In this document: one piece after another, positions 21,062-32,633 of the stretch
How positions within the stretch are numbered: the stretch's first letter is position 1
Layout of the letters: each line of letters opens with the position of its first letter
Assembly: GCA_030685235.1 (NCBI GenBank)
Contig: MU839227.1
Location: 1 to 64,000, forward strand
Reading direction: 5' to 3'
DNA length: 64,000 nucleotides
Origin: Copromyces sp. CBS 386.78
Taxonomy: Eukaryota; Ascomycota; Sordariomycetes; Sordariales; Sordariaceae
Made by a program: the position numbers and the translations under genes
Notes under the pieces: model-generated
The model's input: only the letters and a program-made list of their open reading frames with translations
The model's database searches: none
Told to the model about the DNA's origin: nothing

Positions 21062-24000
21062 TACCCCCTTACTTATAGACTTCTTTTACTTATTTTAAAG
21101 TTAAAAGTAAAGTTATTTATAGATTTTTTATATATTTAAACCTAATTTCTTATCTAAATCGTTTAGATCGATCTCTTCTAATCCCGGATTATTTTTCTTT
21201 TGGGGTAGTCTTTTTACTATACTTAAAAACTCTCTAAACCTCTTATATTTCAGAATATCTAATACTTTTATTAATTTATTTACTAGTATTACTTTCGTAT
21301 TTAAATATTCGATTTTAAGCGTTTTCTTAGTAAGGATCTCCTCCCTTAATTAGTATTTATAAATATTTATATATTTTATTTTAGTATTAAAAGTAGGGGT
21401 CTCTTCTATAAGTGCTTTAATAGTTTACTTATTATCGTATTATAAAGTAGGGATAGGATTTTCTAATAGCTTTACCCTTAGAGCGGATATTAATCGCATT
21501 ATAAATAGGGTTTCCTTAACTACCCTTTTAATTATATATAGTTCTACTTCTATTATTGAAGTCGCGATAGCGGTCTATTTAATTATACCCTAATAAATTA
21601 AATTACTATAGAATTTAATTGTAAAACTCTATAAACTCTTTTAATCGCTTAAATTATCTATAAACGAGGTATTTAAAATTATTTCTAATCGGTCGCTACC
21701 ACTGAAATATAATACTTAAATTTTAGTAATTTAAAAGTATTATATTACCTTCTTACTAATTATTAAATAAGTAAGATGAAGATTATAATTATATTGTACT
21801 AGTCTATTTATTAAGAATATAATATTTAATCGAATATTAACTGTTATATATAGTAGTAAACTTATATTAATTTAGTAGGAACGGATCTCTATATAGCTGG
21901 CGATACCTTTGTAGGGAACCAATTCTATATACCCTATAGGGACTAAAGTAAATTAAAAGCTAAATTTAAATAGTTTAGAGATTTTTTCAATATAGGTTTC
22001 TTATAATAGCTAAATTTTTCTTTAATTTCGATTATAAATAATTTTAATACTTAGAAATTACTAAAGCTCGTCTCCTCCTATAAAATGATATTTCGATTAT
22101 AATTCTATAATATATTTATTAACTTCTTCTATTTTACTCTTATTAAACGTAAATACAATATCGTTAATATAGTAGAGTATAAGGATATTATTCTTCTTTA
22201 TAATATACGGATTTTTAGGGATTATTTTGAAACCTATGGATTTAAACGTACTACTAAACTCCCTTTACTATAATAAAGGTATTTATCGTAGACTATATAG
22301 TGCTTTAATTAATTTAAAGACTTTATTAGGGATTTAATACCTAGGAGGTATATATATATAAATCTCTTTATTAAAGTATATATTAACGAAGGTATTAACC
22401 GTATCGTATTAGATTAATTCGAAGTTAAATTTTACGGCGAAAGCGATAATAGATTTAAACGACTTCCTTACTAAGGTAGAGGCGTACGTATCTACGCTAT
22501 TCTTATTCTATTAATCGCTTCTTATAACGAACTATACTTTATATTTATTAAGCGTCCTGTTCTTATTAAATTTATAGACATATACTTATATATAATCGAG
22601 AATTTATTTACTTTGTAACCGCAATATATCCCTATTAACTTCAATCTATATCTTTATATCTTTATAACTCTATAAATAGGTCTTTTCTACTTCTTTAAAG
22701 AATTAACCCAATAAATAATTATTTAAATCGCTGTAATATTTAAGTATAAGGGGTAGATCTCGTTAATAAATTCTATTAAATCGGCCTAATTTAATAATTA
22801 ACCGATATACCTCCGCCTTAATAATAATCTTCCCTATCGTTTTAAAAATTAGTTAGGATAATTTCCTAACGTTAAATACGGCTTCCTAAAATTCTTACTA
22901 ATACGAATATTTATAGATTATTCGGTCTATTATATAACCTATACTAAATATTACCGGCGGGATTAATAGAAGCGGCGGATATATACTTATAATATATTTA
23001 ATAAATATTTTATTTAAAATATAGTACGGATTAACTCCTTCTTATAACTAACTGTCCTCCTCCTAGGAGGCATCTTAACTTTATTCGTAGTCTCTATTTA
23101 AAAGGTTTAATAATAATAATTTAATATTACCGTTATTAATATCATTTTATAAGCCGTAGCCTTCTCTTTCTAATAATTCGGACACCCCCGAAAATTAATT
23201 ATACGGCTCGTCGAATTTACTAAATAAATCCGCTAGCTCCTTACTATTAATCTATAAGTTCTTTTTTAGCTTCTTAAAATTTAAATTATATATAATCTCC
23301 TTGTTAAAGATTATATCTCTAATTTAAATAATCCGGTTTATATACGGATTCTATATATAATAAATTAAAGTCGCTAAATAACTAATAAAGAAATTTATTT
23401 ATACTTTAAATAAATACTTTTAACGCCGCTTCTCTTTCTTCTAAGCAATACTCGTTATTATAAAGGCCTTACAACTATAAACTTTAAAGTAACTTAAATC
23501 TAATTTATATACTTCTTAATAACCATATTATTAAACAATATAAATATAAAACCGTTTAAATAGAAATTTCCAATTATAAAAGTACTAAGGGGATTTATTA
23601 ATGAAATAAATAACTATAATAGTAATTTCTAACTATAAATCGATTAGAAATTTCGAATTTATCGATATAGTATTATATTTTTCCTTAATTATACCCCCTA
23701 AATACTTTGCCCTACTATTCTATATTTATATATTAGGAATAGAGGGTTTAATTATCGTTCCTCGTTATAATAACCTTTATTAAATCTTATTATTTATAAA
23801 TTCATTATCAAATTCGAAGGTTTTAATATTGATATTATACTTTTATTTAAATATATCAATATAGGATACTAGTATAATACCGATAATAACCGCTTAACAA
23901 TTAAATAAATAATAATTCTAAATATAATTAGACTAGCAGTATATAAACATAGTCTTCCCTTGGGCGGAGCTGGATATGCCCGAGGGAGGCAGTGAAACGC

Positions 24001-24099
24001 CCATCTTCTAGAATATTTATTTGTTAAGATTTTTGGAATCGAAATTTCTCCCTTACTAGAGCCCGCGTTACGCGGCCTCTAGCTATCAACCTAATTTTT

Positions 24100-24272
24100 C
24101 TATTTTTATTTTTATTTTTATCTTTATTTTTATTTTTTTTTTATTTTTTTTTTATTTTTTTTTATTTTTATTTTTATTTTTTTTTTATTTTTTTTTTTAT
24201 TTTTATTTTATCTTTATTTTATCTTTATTTTTATTTTTATTTCCATTTTTTTTTTTTTTTTTTTTTTTTTTA
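24100..24272 (+). repeat. (TTTTTA)n microsatellite
   Basis: Long degenerate run of TTTTATTTTTATTT ending in an unbroken T tract. It sits in repeat A at the same relative place as a different 16-bp tandem repeat in repeat B. Confidence 0.85.
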
Positions 24273-24282
24273 GCCGCCCGGC

Positions 24283-24430
24283 TATCCACAGTCGTATTTA
24301 CTACAGTCGTATTTACCGCGGTCGTTTACCGCGGTCGTTCACCGCGGTCGCTCACCGTATTTACCGCGGTCGCTTACTATATTCACCGCGGTCGCATTCA
24401 CCACAGTCGCATTAGCCGCGGCCGCATTTG
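24283..24430 (+). repeat. CACCGCGGTCG minisatellite
   Basis: About ten degenerate copies of a 15-18-bp unit (TATTTACCGCGGTCG and TTCACCGCGGTCGCA variants), in repeat A just after the T-rich tract. Confidence 0.85.
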
Positions 24431-24676
24431 AACAATAACTACTCTTTTCGATTTTTCTCAACAACCAGACCTCGTACCACGATATAAAAAGTACCAAAAT
24501 GACCACCTAATTAAAGCGAACATTTTCCAGGTTTTTTTATTCAGATGCATTCTTTCGTTGAGAAGAGGTGTTGCCGGAAGAGTTTGATGCACAGGCCTCG
24601 AGTTCAGCTGAGTTTTGAAATTTCCCGATTAGGACGATAGGCTCCGCAATTAATTGCACTTTAGCCCATTATAGAC

Positions 24677-25280
24677 CGAAATCGGTAGCTGGTTAGACTC
24701 AAAACCGTCCCTGGATAGACTTTACCCACTTTTATACTAAGTAAGCTAAGCCGCTCAGCCGTGCAGCCGTGCCAGCACACTACATAATTGATGCCCGCGC
24801 ATTACCAGATCTACGTCGTCGTCGTTATCTTTTACGTAAAGTTATTTAGAGTTATCAATCCAGTCAATTGTCTACTATGGAGGGTATTGATACGGTTGTT
24901 GCTACTATAATTGCTGTGCCCTATGCTGGCCCTGTTGCTGGCCCTGTTGCTAGCCCTGGGGCTGTTGCTGCCTAGAGTGCTGGCCCAGAGTGCTGGCTAG
25001 AGTGTTACCCAGAGTGCTAGCCAGAGTGCTGTCTAGAGTGCTAGCCAGAGTGCTGGAGAGCCCCTATATTATATCCTTGTGAATACACTAGAGGTACTGG
25101 AGATGGTGCTATAGCAACTGGAGCTGACACTCAGCATAAAAGTGGGTACTCGTCGGTTAGGTGGATTCGCTTCGCCGGTTGGCTGGCTGTAAGCGGGCCC
25201 CCAAAGGGAGCCCCACCTACCTAACCGACGAGCAAAGTCTATCCAGGGACGGTTTTGAGTCTAACCAGCTACCGAATTCG
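24677..25280. mobile_element. MULE-like MITE nested in repeat A (604 bp)
   Basis: The terminal inverted repeats start CGAAATCGGTAGCTGGTTAG (left) and CGAATTCGGTAGCTGGTTAG (right, complement). They extend about 59 bp to ACCCACTTTTAT/ATAAAAGTGGGT. A perfect 9-bp direct repeat ATTATAGAC flanks it (24668-24676 and 25281-25289), which is the Mutator-superfamily duplication length. Repeat B shows the empty site, with a single ATTATAGAC followed by AGAACCGCC. The right arm is split by an 86-bp foldback. The interior has repeats of GAGTGCTGGCC/GTTGCTGGCC and no clear ORF. Not RIP-mutated. Confidence 0.9.
25148..25233. mobile_element. 86-bp GC-rich foldback inserted in the MITE terminal repeat
   Basis: The right terminal repeat of the MITE should read ATAAAAGTGGGTAAAGTC. 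Instead an 86-bp segment sits between GGGT and AAAG. Its arms are CTCGTCGGTTAGGT (25149-25162) and ACCTAACCGACGAG (25219-25232), enclosing a GC-rich loop containing GCGGGCCCCCAAAGGGAGCC. It looks like a small palindromic insertion. No target duplication beyond possibly one base was seen. Confidence 0.75.
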
Positions 25281-27610
25281 ATTATAGACAGAACCGCCGC
25301 TCCTTCCAATTTTGGCACTTCGATGGGTGGGCCCATGGACCACGACCTTTGGTGCGGTTCTTCCATAACACCTTTGGGCCCCCCGATCGAAGCGCCTCCA
25401 CGGTAGAAGGATAGGCGTTTCAATAAAGAGGAAATATTTAACCCTATTATTTCCTTTATTAAATTCGAGAAAATCTACTACGAATTTCTCCCCTAATCTA
25501 TAACCGCAATCTCTAAATATACAATAAACTTATTATTTAATCTTTACTATAGCATACGCATCGTATTTAATTAATAGTATACCGCGGATCTATACCTCGT
25601 TAACGTTTTATAAATAATTGAATATTTATAGTCCTAAGTACCTGAATTATAAATACTAAATATCTACTATCTACTTTAACGGGCGTCGAATATAAGAAAT
25701 AATTTCGTATTAACGTATTACGAACAAAACTCTAATAAACGAAAGGAAAATAATTTTTATAACTGTTTAACTATAAATAGTATTTAAATAATAAAAGAAT
25801 AATCTATTAACTTTCCTTAAATAATTATTAAGAGGGCGATAATTTTAATAGAAACCTTACCTTCGTAATTAAATATAGGAAACGAAATTAATAGTAAAAT
25901 TAAGGTAAAAAACAACTTCTTTTAACTGTAACTTTAGGAGACTATTCTTTCTTCTAATAACGACGTTAATTTTTCCAAACCCTTTAATCGCTACTTAAAT
26001 ATTTTTAACTTATATACAATTATTTAGATTAATATAATAGAAGTAAAGGAAACGAATAATTTTATTAAAAATATAGAATAAACTATTAAAATCGAGAATT
26101 ATTAAATTCTTAAAGGAGTAAATCTCTTCCTTAGCTTAATACGCTTCGCTAACTTAAAAGGTCACTCTATAAATAATATTACGATTTACGTTTATATTAG
26201 ATAGTTACGCATTTTCTTATTTTTTAAATACTTTTTCCTCTCTGCTATTTTCGATTATAATACACTCTATTTCTTTAATAAACTTTAAGTTTTTTACAAA
26301 ATTTTCTTTAACGACGCAACGAGTATAAGGGTTTAACCTAATAACCCTCTTAAGTTTAATATTTAAATTAATATATTAATATTCTTTAAGGGTATATAGG
26401 GATTTCTCGTATATTCTATATATAAGGAGACTAAATTTCTTACACGTTTGAAGTTCGGATATATCTAATTAATATTTTCTTTTCCTAAATATAATACCCT
26501 TAGGCCTAATACCCGTAAACTTCTTATTTTTACTTTTTTAACAAACGTCCTTATTATAAATATTTTTTTTATAGTTATTGTTAAATATAAATTTCTAATT
26601 ATTAAATTCAATACTAATTTCGCTAGCGCTAAAAGTATTACAATATCTTCCTTTAAAAACTATTCCGCATTTTATAAAATCGTTACTACATCTTTTAAAA
26701 TCTTTATATATTTCTATAAAAGTAAGAATCCTAATAGCCATCTCCTTATTAAATTTCTAAATACCTTTATACTATTTAGGGCGTATAATTTTAACTACGT
26801 TAATAAAATCGATATATTAAAAGTTAAGGACTTTGGTCTCTCTAATACCTATTATTTAACTATTGCTTATTGCAATAGACTAAACTTAAAACTAATTACC
26901 CTAATTCTTAAATTCCTTCGTAAATACAGTAATAACTTCTTAATATTATTTCCGGACTTTAATTTATTTATGAATTACTTTATAATTAATTATAATTTTA
27001 AATCTTTTATACTATTCATTTATCTCCTACTCCTCCTTCATAATACTATTTTATAGACCGTAATTAATTAATAATTTTATTTAAATACGTACAACTTTAT
27101 AGCTAGCTACGAACTTCTTCCAATCTTTTTTATTATCGGGATAAAGCGTAAGCTCCAACTTAAAGAGTTCCTTATTAAAGAGATTTACTTCGGTAACGAA
27201 AGTATCGAAAATTATTTTATTATATTCTTTAGGTTCGGTTAGAGGAATTCTTTAAATTGCCTCTTCTAAATTAACGACGGTTCTATTATTAAAATTATTA
27301 AATTCGATTTTAACGGCTTTAATCCATACCTTTACTTTTTTAATAATAGGGTATTAGCTAGGATTAGGTTATTTCGGTATTATAAATTTTTCAACCTTAC
27401 TTTAAATCTAATCTTTAAAAGTATCCGAATTATACTTTAATTAGAATATAGGCTTCTAACGGATTTAATTATTATTATCTTTAAAGTAGGCGATATTCTC
27501 CTTAGTATCGTTACTAATTTTTAAAAGAAATATCGTATCGTTTAATTAATTATTGGTTTCATAATATTAATCATCGTATTAATAGATAATACGCGTATTA
27601 GATTATTAAT

Positions 27611-27784
27611 TATTAAATTTATTAGTATATAATCTAGTTAATTAAATTATCTAGAAATTGGCTATATAATTAATCCGCTCTAAAAGGTCTAGGGGGTATT
27701 CGGGTATCCCGGAAATACCAAGACCTTAATCAGGTAATTGGGACTCGCCTCATCTAGTCGAGATCTCCACCCTACAATCTGACA
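27611..27784 (-). repeat. 5' LTR of inner Copia element
   Basis: 174 bp, ending ...CTACAATCTGACA at 27784 and followed by AGATC. The right half is well preserved while the left half is RIP-mutated. Confidence 0.9.
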
Positions 27785-30700
27785 AGATCCGCTTCTTTCA
27801 ACGACCGCGAGGCCAAGAAGTTTGCCAGGGCTACCCTTCTTAACCTTTTTAAACCCCCCGCGAAAGGAAATTGTGACTAGTTTAATTGGACCTTCTAGTG
27901 GGAATTAGCTATAGCCCTCTATATTGCTCGGCAAATCCCCAGCGCTAACGAACCCGACCTCTAGTTTTTAGAGTTCTACAACGCAATTAAATCTTCTTTT
28001 TATAATAATTAGGCAGAAACTTATTAATTCTAATATAATAAGAAGATCGAAGAAAATCCTAACTTCTAAATTTCCTTCCGAACTATAGCCAAGGATTTTC
28101 GTAAAGTAATAATAGCGAATACTACTTAGGGAAAAGGTCGTACCCCCCCGCTTAAAAATATAGTATTTACGGCTACGTTAAATAATAAGCCCGCTAAGGA
28201 GGACGTTCCTAATAATAATAAATAATTTAGCCCGGGAGCAAAGGGATAGGGAGAGGTAGCAAAAATTAACGGTAAGAAATCCGTTCCTAAAAGGAATATT
28301 AATAATAAGAATAAACGTACTTCTATTACTTCTTCCTCGTCTTTACCTTTATTAAAGAAATTCCAATTACTGTATAAACTTTATAAATTCTATAGCTATA
28401 AATTAGAATAATATTATTATATAAAGTTATAAATAGCTTTCGATAATTAAGTCGAATCCCCTATTATCCGGAAATAGGTAGAAGTAAATTTAAAGAAGGA
28501 TAAATACCTTAAGGAAGCCGTTAACTACTTTAAATAAGCGAACGAAAATAACGAGAATTAATTTAGTCGCTAAATTAGTAAGAGCAGTTTCTTAATACCT
28601 ACTACGGATTACTACAATGCCGTATACCTATTAAGAAATTCAGCGATCTTCAATTTAGGTACGACAATTTATATTTTTAATGAGGTTAATTAATTGGACG
28701 ACCTAATTCCTACAAACCCTAGTAATTATATATAGGTTAGAAATAAATGTATACCTATCGAAGGATATAATAATATTATACTAATAGTCTAAAATAATAA
28801 AAGAGGTCGCGATCTATACTTTATTAATATTGTATTAATACTAAATATAGCCTATAACTTCGTTTCCTTAAAAAAATTCAAAGAGGAGCAGATCTTCTAG
28901 GACTATAAAAATAGTTATTTGCGTTCTAACCTTATAGACTCCCTAATTTATAATATTTACTCTTATTATAATTAATTTATATTAGAGTATATCCCCCTAT
29001 AGAATAATAGTTTTAACGAATCTTCTTTTATTATATAGTATTCTAACTATTTTAAACAGAAGCCCCAAAAGGGAGATCCTCTCCGTTAGCATTTTCGACT
29101 TAGTTACCCTAACCCTAATACCTTCACTAAATTTACCGAACAAATATATAGCGTTCGGTTAAAGGGACTAGATCTAATCTATTACAATTTATACGCAAAG
29201 GCTAAATTAAAACGCTAAGTACGTAAGGAAGTTCGGAATTACTTCGAAGGACCCGGGTTATATTTCGCAATCAATTTTTTTTTATATGAAAAGGCAAAAT
29301 TCGGTAGTATAGAATATTCGAATTTAATAGTAGTTATAAATCGATAATTTAAATTTATTTAAATATATTACTTAAATAACCGAAAAGCGGATTCTATTAT
29401 TACTTATTTAGAATCCCTATTTATAAGTTTATAAACGAAATATTAAATAGTACTTCGTATCGTTAAATATAATAACGAAATAACGAATAGCAAGAAGATT
29501 ATTACCTAGTTCTTTAATAAAGGGACTAGTATTAAGCCCTTAACGCCTTATATACAAATTCAAAACGGTAGCGTAGAGCGCTTAAAGGGTATAATTAAAA
29601 TTAAAGTAGTAATAATATATTCGGGTACGAATCTACCCTATAAACTATAATTAAAAATCACTAGAACAGCTATATATCTATACAATTTAATTCCTAAAAT
29701 TAAATATCATTAGAAATCCCCTAAAAAAAGATTTAAAACATTTTATTAATTTAAAAATAGTATCGTCCTATTAGCAAATCCGTCTCCAATTATTATATAC
29801 TTTAAAATCTATAGTTATAAAGCCTTCGCCCTCTCTACAGAGGTAATAAAGGAGTAGAATAAAACTATAAAATTCAAAGACTATATATACATTAAGTATT
29901 TAATAAAGTACTAATTAACTAATATCTACCGGATTTAGAACTTATATACGAATACTATTATTATTATACAAAACGTCGTATTTAATGAAGACAAAATATT
30001 CTTTAATAATATTAAAGAAATTTATAATACCCTTAATATTTCCCTTAAAAAGTTAACTATATAATTAAAAAATCTCTATTAAATAAATACTATACAAGCA
30101 AATCTCCTTTAGCTTAATACTATTAAGGAAGGAATTCCTAGCCCTATTACCTAAAGTTTTCTAAATAAATTGAATATACTAAAGGAAAAGGAGGAATTTA
30201 GGATACGAAATCCGTAAGCGGGTCTAGAAAATCTATAAGGATCTCTAGAAGAACCCCTGTTAATACTATTAATATAAAAGTCGTCGGATTTTTAGGATAT
30301 AGTCTTAAATTTAAAGGATAAGGAAGAAGGGTATTTACTAACCCTTTTTAAGAGCCTAGCCGCATTCCTAATAACTGACCTCTTTTAATTTAATAAAGAT
30401 TTATAATTAATTATAGATTAATATTTTATATAAATTGTATCTTTTATATCCGTACGAAAGAATAAATTAGTAAATACTTAGAGAAATAAAGTTGTAAATT
30501 AAACCTTTTTAAAAAAGATAAAAGAAAAGGGGATCGAAATCGACCCCGGCTATAACCCTAAATTAAAGATAACGAAGGAATTTATATATTGCTATAAGGT
30601 AAAAAGTATATTAAAAACCCTCTATCGGTCTAATTTTCTACCCCTTCTTAATAATTATAAATAATTTAATTCTTATCCCTTTAGAGAATTCTTTAAAGAA

Positions 30701-32460
30701 GTAGAAAAGGAATACCTAAATAAATATAGGGATTTTAAATCTTAGAAGTAGGTTAGCGCCGAAGAATTTAGAAATAATAAAATATTCGGCTCAATATAGG
30801 TATATATTTATAAATTCGATTAAAACGGCCGTTTCTTCAAATATAAAATATATTTAATTATATATAGAAATTAGTAATTTAAAGATAGCGTACGAAAAAT
30901 ATATATAGCGATTCTAGTAATTAAATCGTTCTATATTTTAATAGCAATAGCGGCCTACTTTAATTTCGATTTAATTTAGTACAATGTAAAGAATACGTTT
31001 GTAAATATATTATTTAATAAATTAATATATATAAAACTTTCCCCTAATTATATAAAGAAAGGCTAGGTACTCCGGCTACTACGGGCGCTATATAATCTAT
31101 AGAGATCTCCTTTCTTCTAGTAATAAGAATTTATTAGAACTTTAATTACTATAAGTATAAATCTTCTCCCTATAGAACTTAATATCCTCGTTAAAAATAA
31201 TATTTTTTTATTCTTTTATATTAACGATATTATTATTATTTATAAATATAGGGACTAGGAAATCGCTACTATTAAAAGGGTAATAATTACTATAGAGAAA
31301 AAATATTAATTAATTGGCGGAAATCCGTTAAAATAGTTCTTAGGTATCGAAATTATTCGAAACTACAAAAAAAGGCTAATTTAACTCTCTTAATATAAAT
31401 ATATTTAGAAGATTATTAATAAGGTAAAACGAATTAAAAAATTATATATAACCTTAATAGTTAAAGAAGAATTGTTCCCTTATTAAAATAGTACTATATT
31501 ATATAAAATCGTCGCGTACTAAGTGAAAATCGGTTCTATCTTCTATATTGCCGTTACGTCGCAATTAAACGTCGCCTTCCTAATTTCTAAATTCGCTTAA
31601 TTCAATTCCAACCTTAATCCTACTTATTACATAGTAATAAATTGGGTAATTCTCTATCTTCTTATAATTTAAAATTTCGCCCTTTAATTAGGTAATAAAG
31701 ACCGTTAGGACTTCTATATTATAATTAACTCCTTATTTATAAATAATTCCCTTAATCGTAAAAATTTACAAGTATTCGTAATATAGTTATTAAGTAGTAT
31801 TATCAATTAGCGTACTAATAAATAAAATACCGTTACAACTTTATTAATAGAAGTTAAGCTATTATCCTTAAATTAAAGTGCTAAAGAAGTAATTTACGCC
31901 CGCCGCCTATTTAACGAACTTATACTAAATTTCCTAAATTAGGAGAAAACCCCTATAAAGTACGATAATAAGTAAATGATTCGCTTTATTATAAAGGAGG
32001 GAATATAGTTTATTACGAAACTTAAGTACGTAAATATATATAAATATTAATTAAAGTAAATATAAGAGAGGAAACTAATTAATATAGTATATATACTAAT
32101 TAAAAAATAAATCGTTAATGGGTTTATAAAGAACTTCCTTCCTATAATTTATTTAATTTCGCTAGAATAATTAGGATTCGTAGAATTATAACGGCTACCG
32201 ATTCAATTGCGAGAATTTAGTAACGGAAATATCGTTATAAAGCGCCCTAAAGGTATAGAAAACTCTAGTAAAGAGGATACAGGTAACGAAATAGCGAATA
32301 TATTTATTGATAGCTCTTATAAATAATAGTTTAAAAGTTACTGTAATAAAAGGAAACAATTAAGGATTATATTTAAGAATAGTATTATCTCTATTTAGAA
32401 GGATTTTAGGGCATTTCTAAATAGATCTAGTACAATTTATACGCCAGATCTAAGGGGGTA
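27785..32460 (+). pseudogene. Gag-pol of outer Copia element (right part)
   Basis: Continues the outer gag at RSASFNDREAKKFARATLLN, then shows protease/integrase-like text (IQNGSVERLKGIIKIK near 29550), reverse transcriptase (FYINDIIIIY near 31215-31235) and an RNase-H-like end (KTPIKYDNK near 31940). Nearly every interruption is TAA or TAG where a Gln codon is expected. Non-functional. Confidence 0.8.
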
Positions 32461-32628
32461 TATTAGACGGTAGGGGATATATACGTACATAGTCACGGGA
32501 TTTCGGAGGAGCGGATCTACTGCGGAATTTATACCAGATGCCAGATATCGAGCCAGGTGCAGATCAGCACAACAGAACACTCAATACAGCCACGTTGAAC
32601 CCCCTACTTTCAGACCCATATTATCACA
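32461..32628 (+). repeat. 3' LTR of outer Copia element
   Basis: 168 bp, preceded by a purine tract and followed by the second CTACC target copy at 32629-32633. This LTR begins TATT where the 5' copy has TGTC. Confidence 0.93.
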
Positions 32629-32633
32629 CTACC

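Larger units (their letters stand above)
23944..25413. repeat. Repeat A: unclassified structured repeat inside the inner Copia element
   Basis: It shares both ends and internal blocks with repeat B (about 47999-49063). The left end carries AAACATAGTCTTCCCTTGGG with a GGGC/GCCC hairpin, followed by GTGAAACGCCCA. The right end is GATAGGCGTTTCAAT, an inverted partner of that segment. Between them lie one copy of the ~155-bp unit that is tandem in repeat B, an (ATTTTT)n tract, a CACCGCGGTCG minisatellite, a conserved GCTCCGCAATTAATTGCA block and a 3' hairpin (25314-25396). A MITE is inserted at 24677-25280. Exact ends and target duplication are not resolved. No coding capacity was seen. Confidence 0.7.
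20888..27784 (-). mobile_element. Inner Ty1/Copia LTR retrotransposon, nested in reverse orientation
   Basis: Two 174-bp LTRs (20888-21061 and 27611-27784) are flanked by the target duplication AGATC (20883-20887 and 27785-27789). The element is read on the minus strand: its 5' LTR is the right one, gag follows leftwards from about 27550, and reverse transcriptase with a YYIND motif lies near 22155-22185. The 3' purine tract is the complement of TACCCCCTTA beside 21062. The length of 6.9 kb includes repeat A (about 1.47 kb), leaving about 5.4 kb, normal for Copia. The same family starts at 43791. Heavily RIP-mutated. Confidence 0.92.
20183..32628 (+). mobile_element. Outer Ty1/Copia LTR retrotransposon, nested and RIP-inactivated
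   Basis: Two 168-bp LTRs (20183-20350 and 32461-32628; TGTCAGACGG... to ...TTATYACA) are bounded by the 5-bp target duplication CTACC (20178-20182 and 32629-32633). A polypurine tract AAGGGGGTA (32452-32460) abuts the 3' LTR. The sense strand is plus. A gag start (MSSSTTKSNNSVIFNVPKN) lies at 20424, and pol resumes after the nested element. Integrase-like text is near 29500-29700 and reverse transcriptase with a YIND motif is near 31215-31235. The order gag-protease-integrase-RT fits Copia. Without the nested insertion it would be about 5.5 kb. The frame is broken by dozens of TAA/TAG codons of the RIP type. Confidence 0.92.

Noticed and set aside
23944..25413. Repeat A/B considered as a Helitron
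   Set aside because: No TC start, no CTRR end after a terminal hairpin and no clear A/T insertion site; inverted GTGAAACGCCCA-type termini argue against it.
25161..25423. Overlapping frames on both strands near 25.2-25.4 kb
   Set aside because: They cross the MITE end and the 3' hairpin of repeat A; the palindromic sequence makes both strands open.
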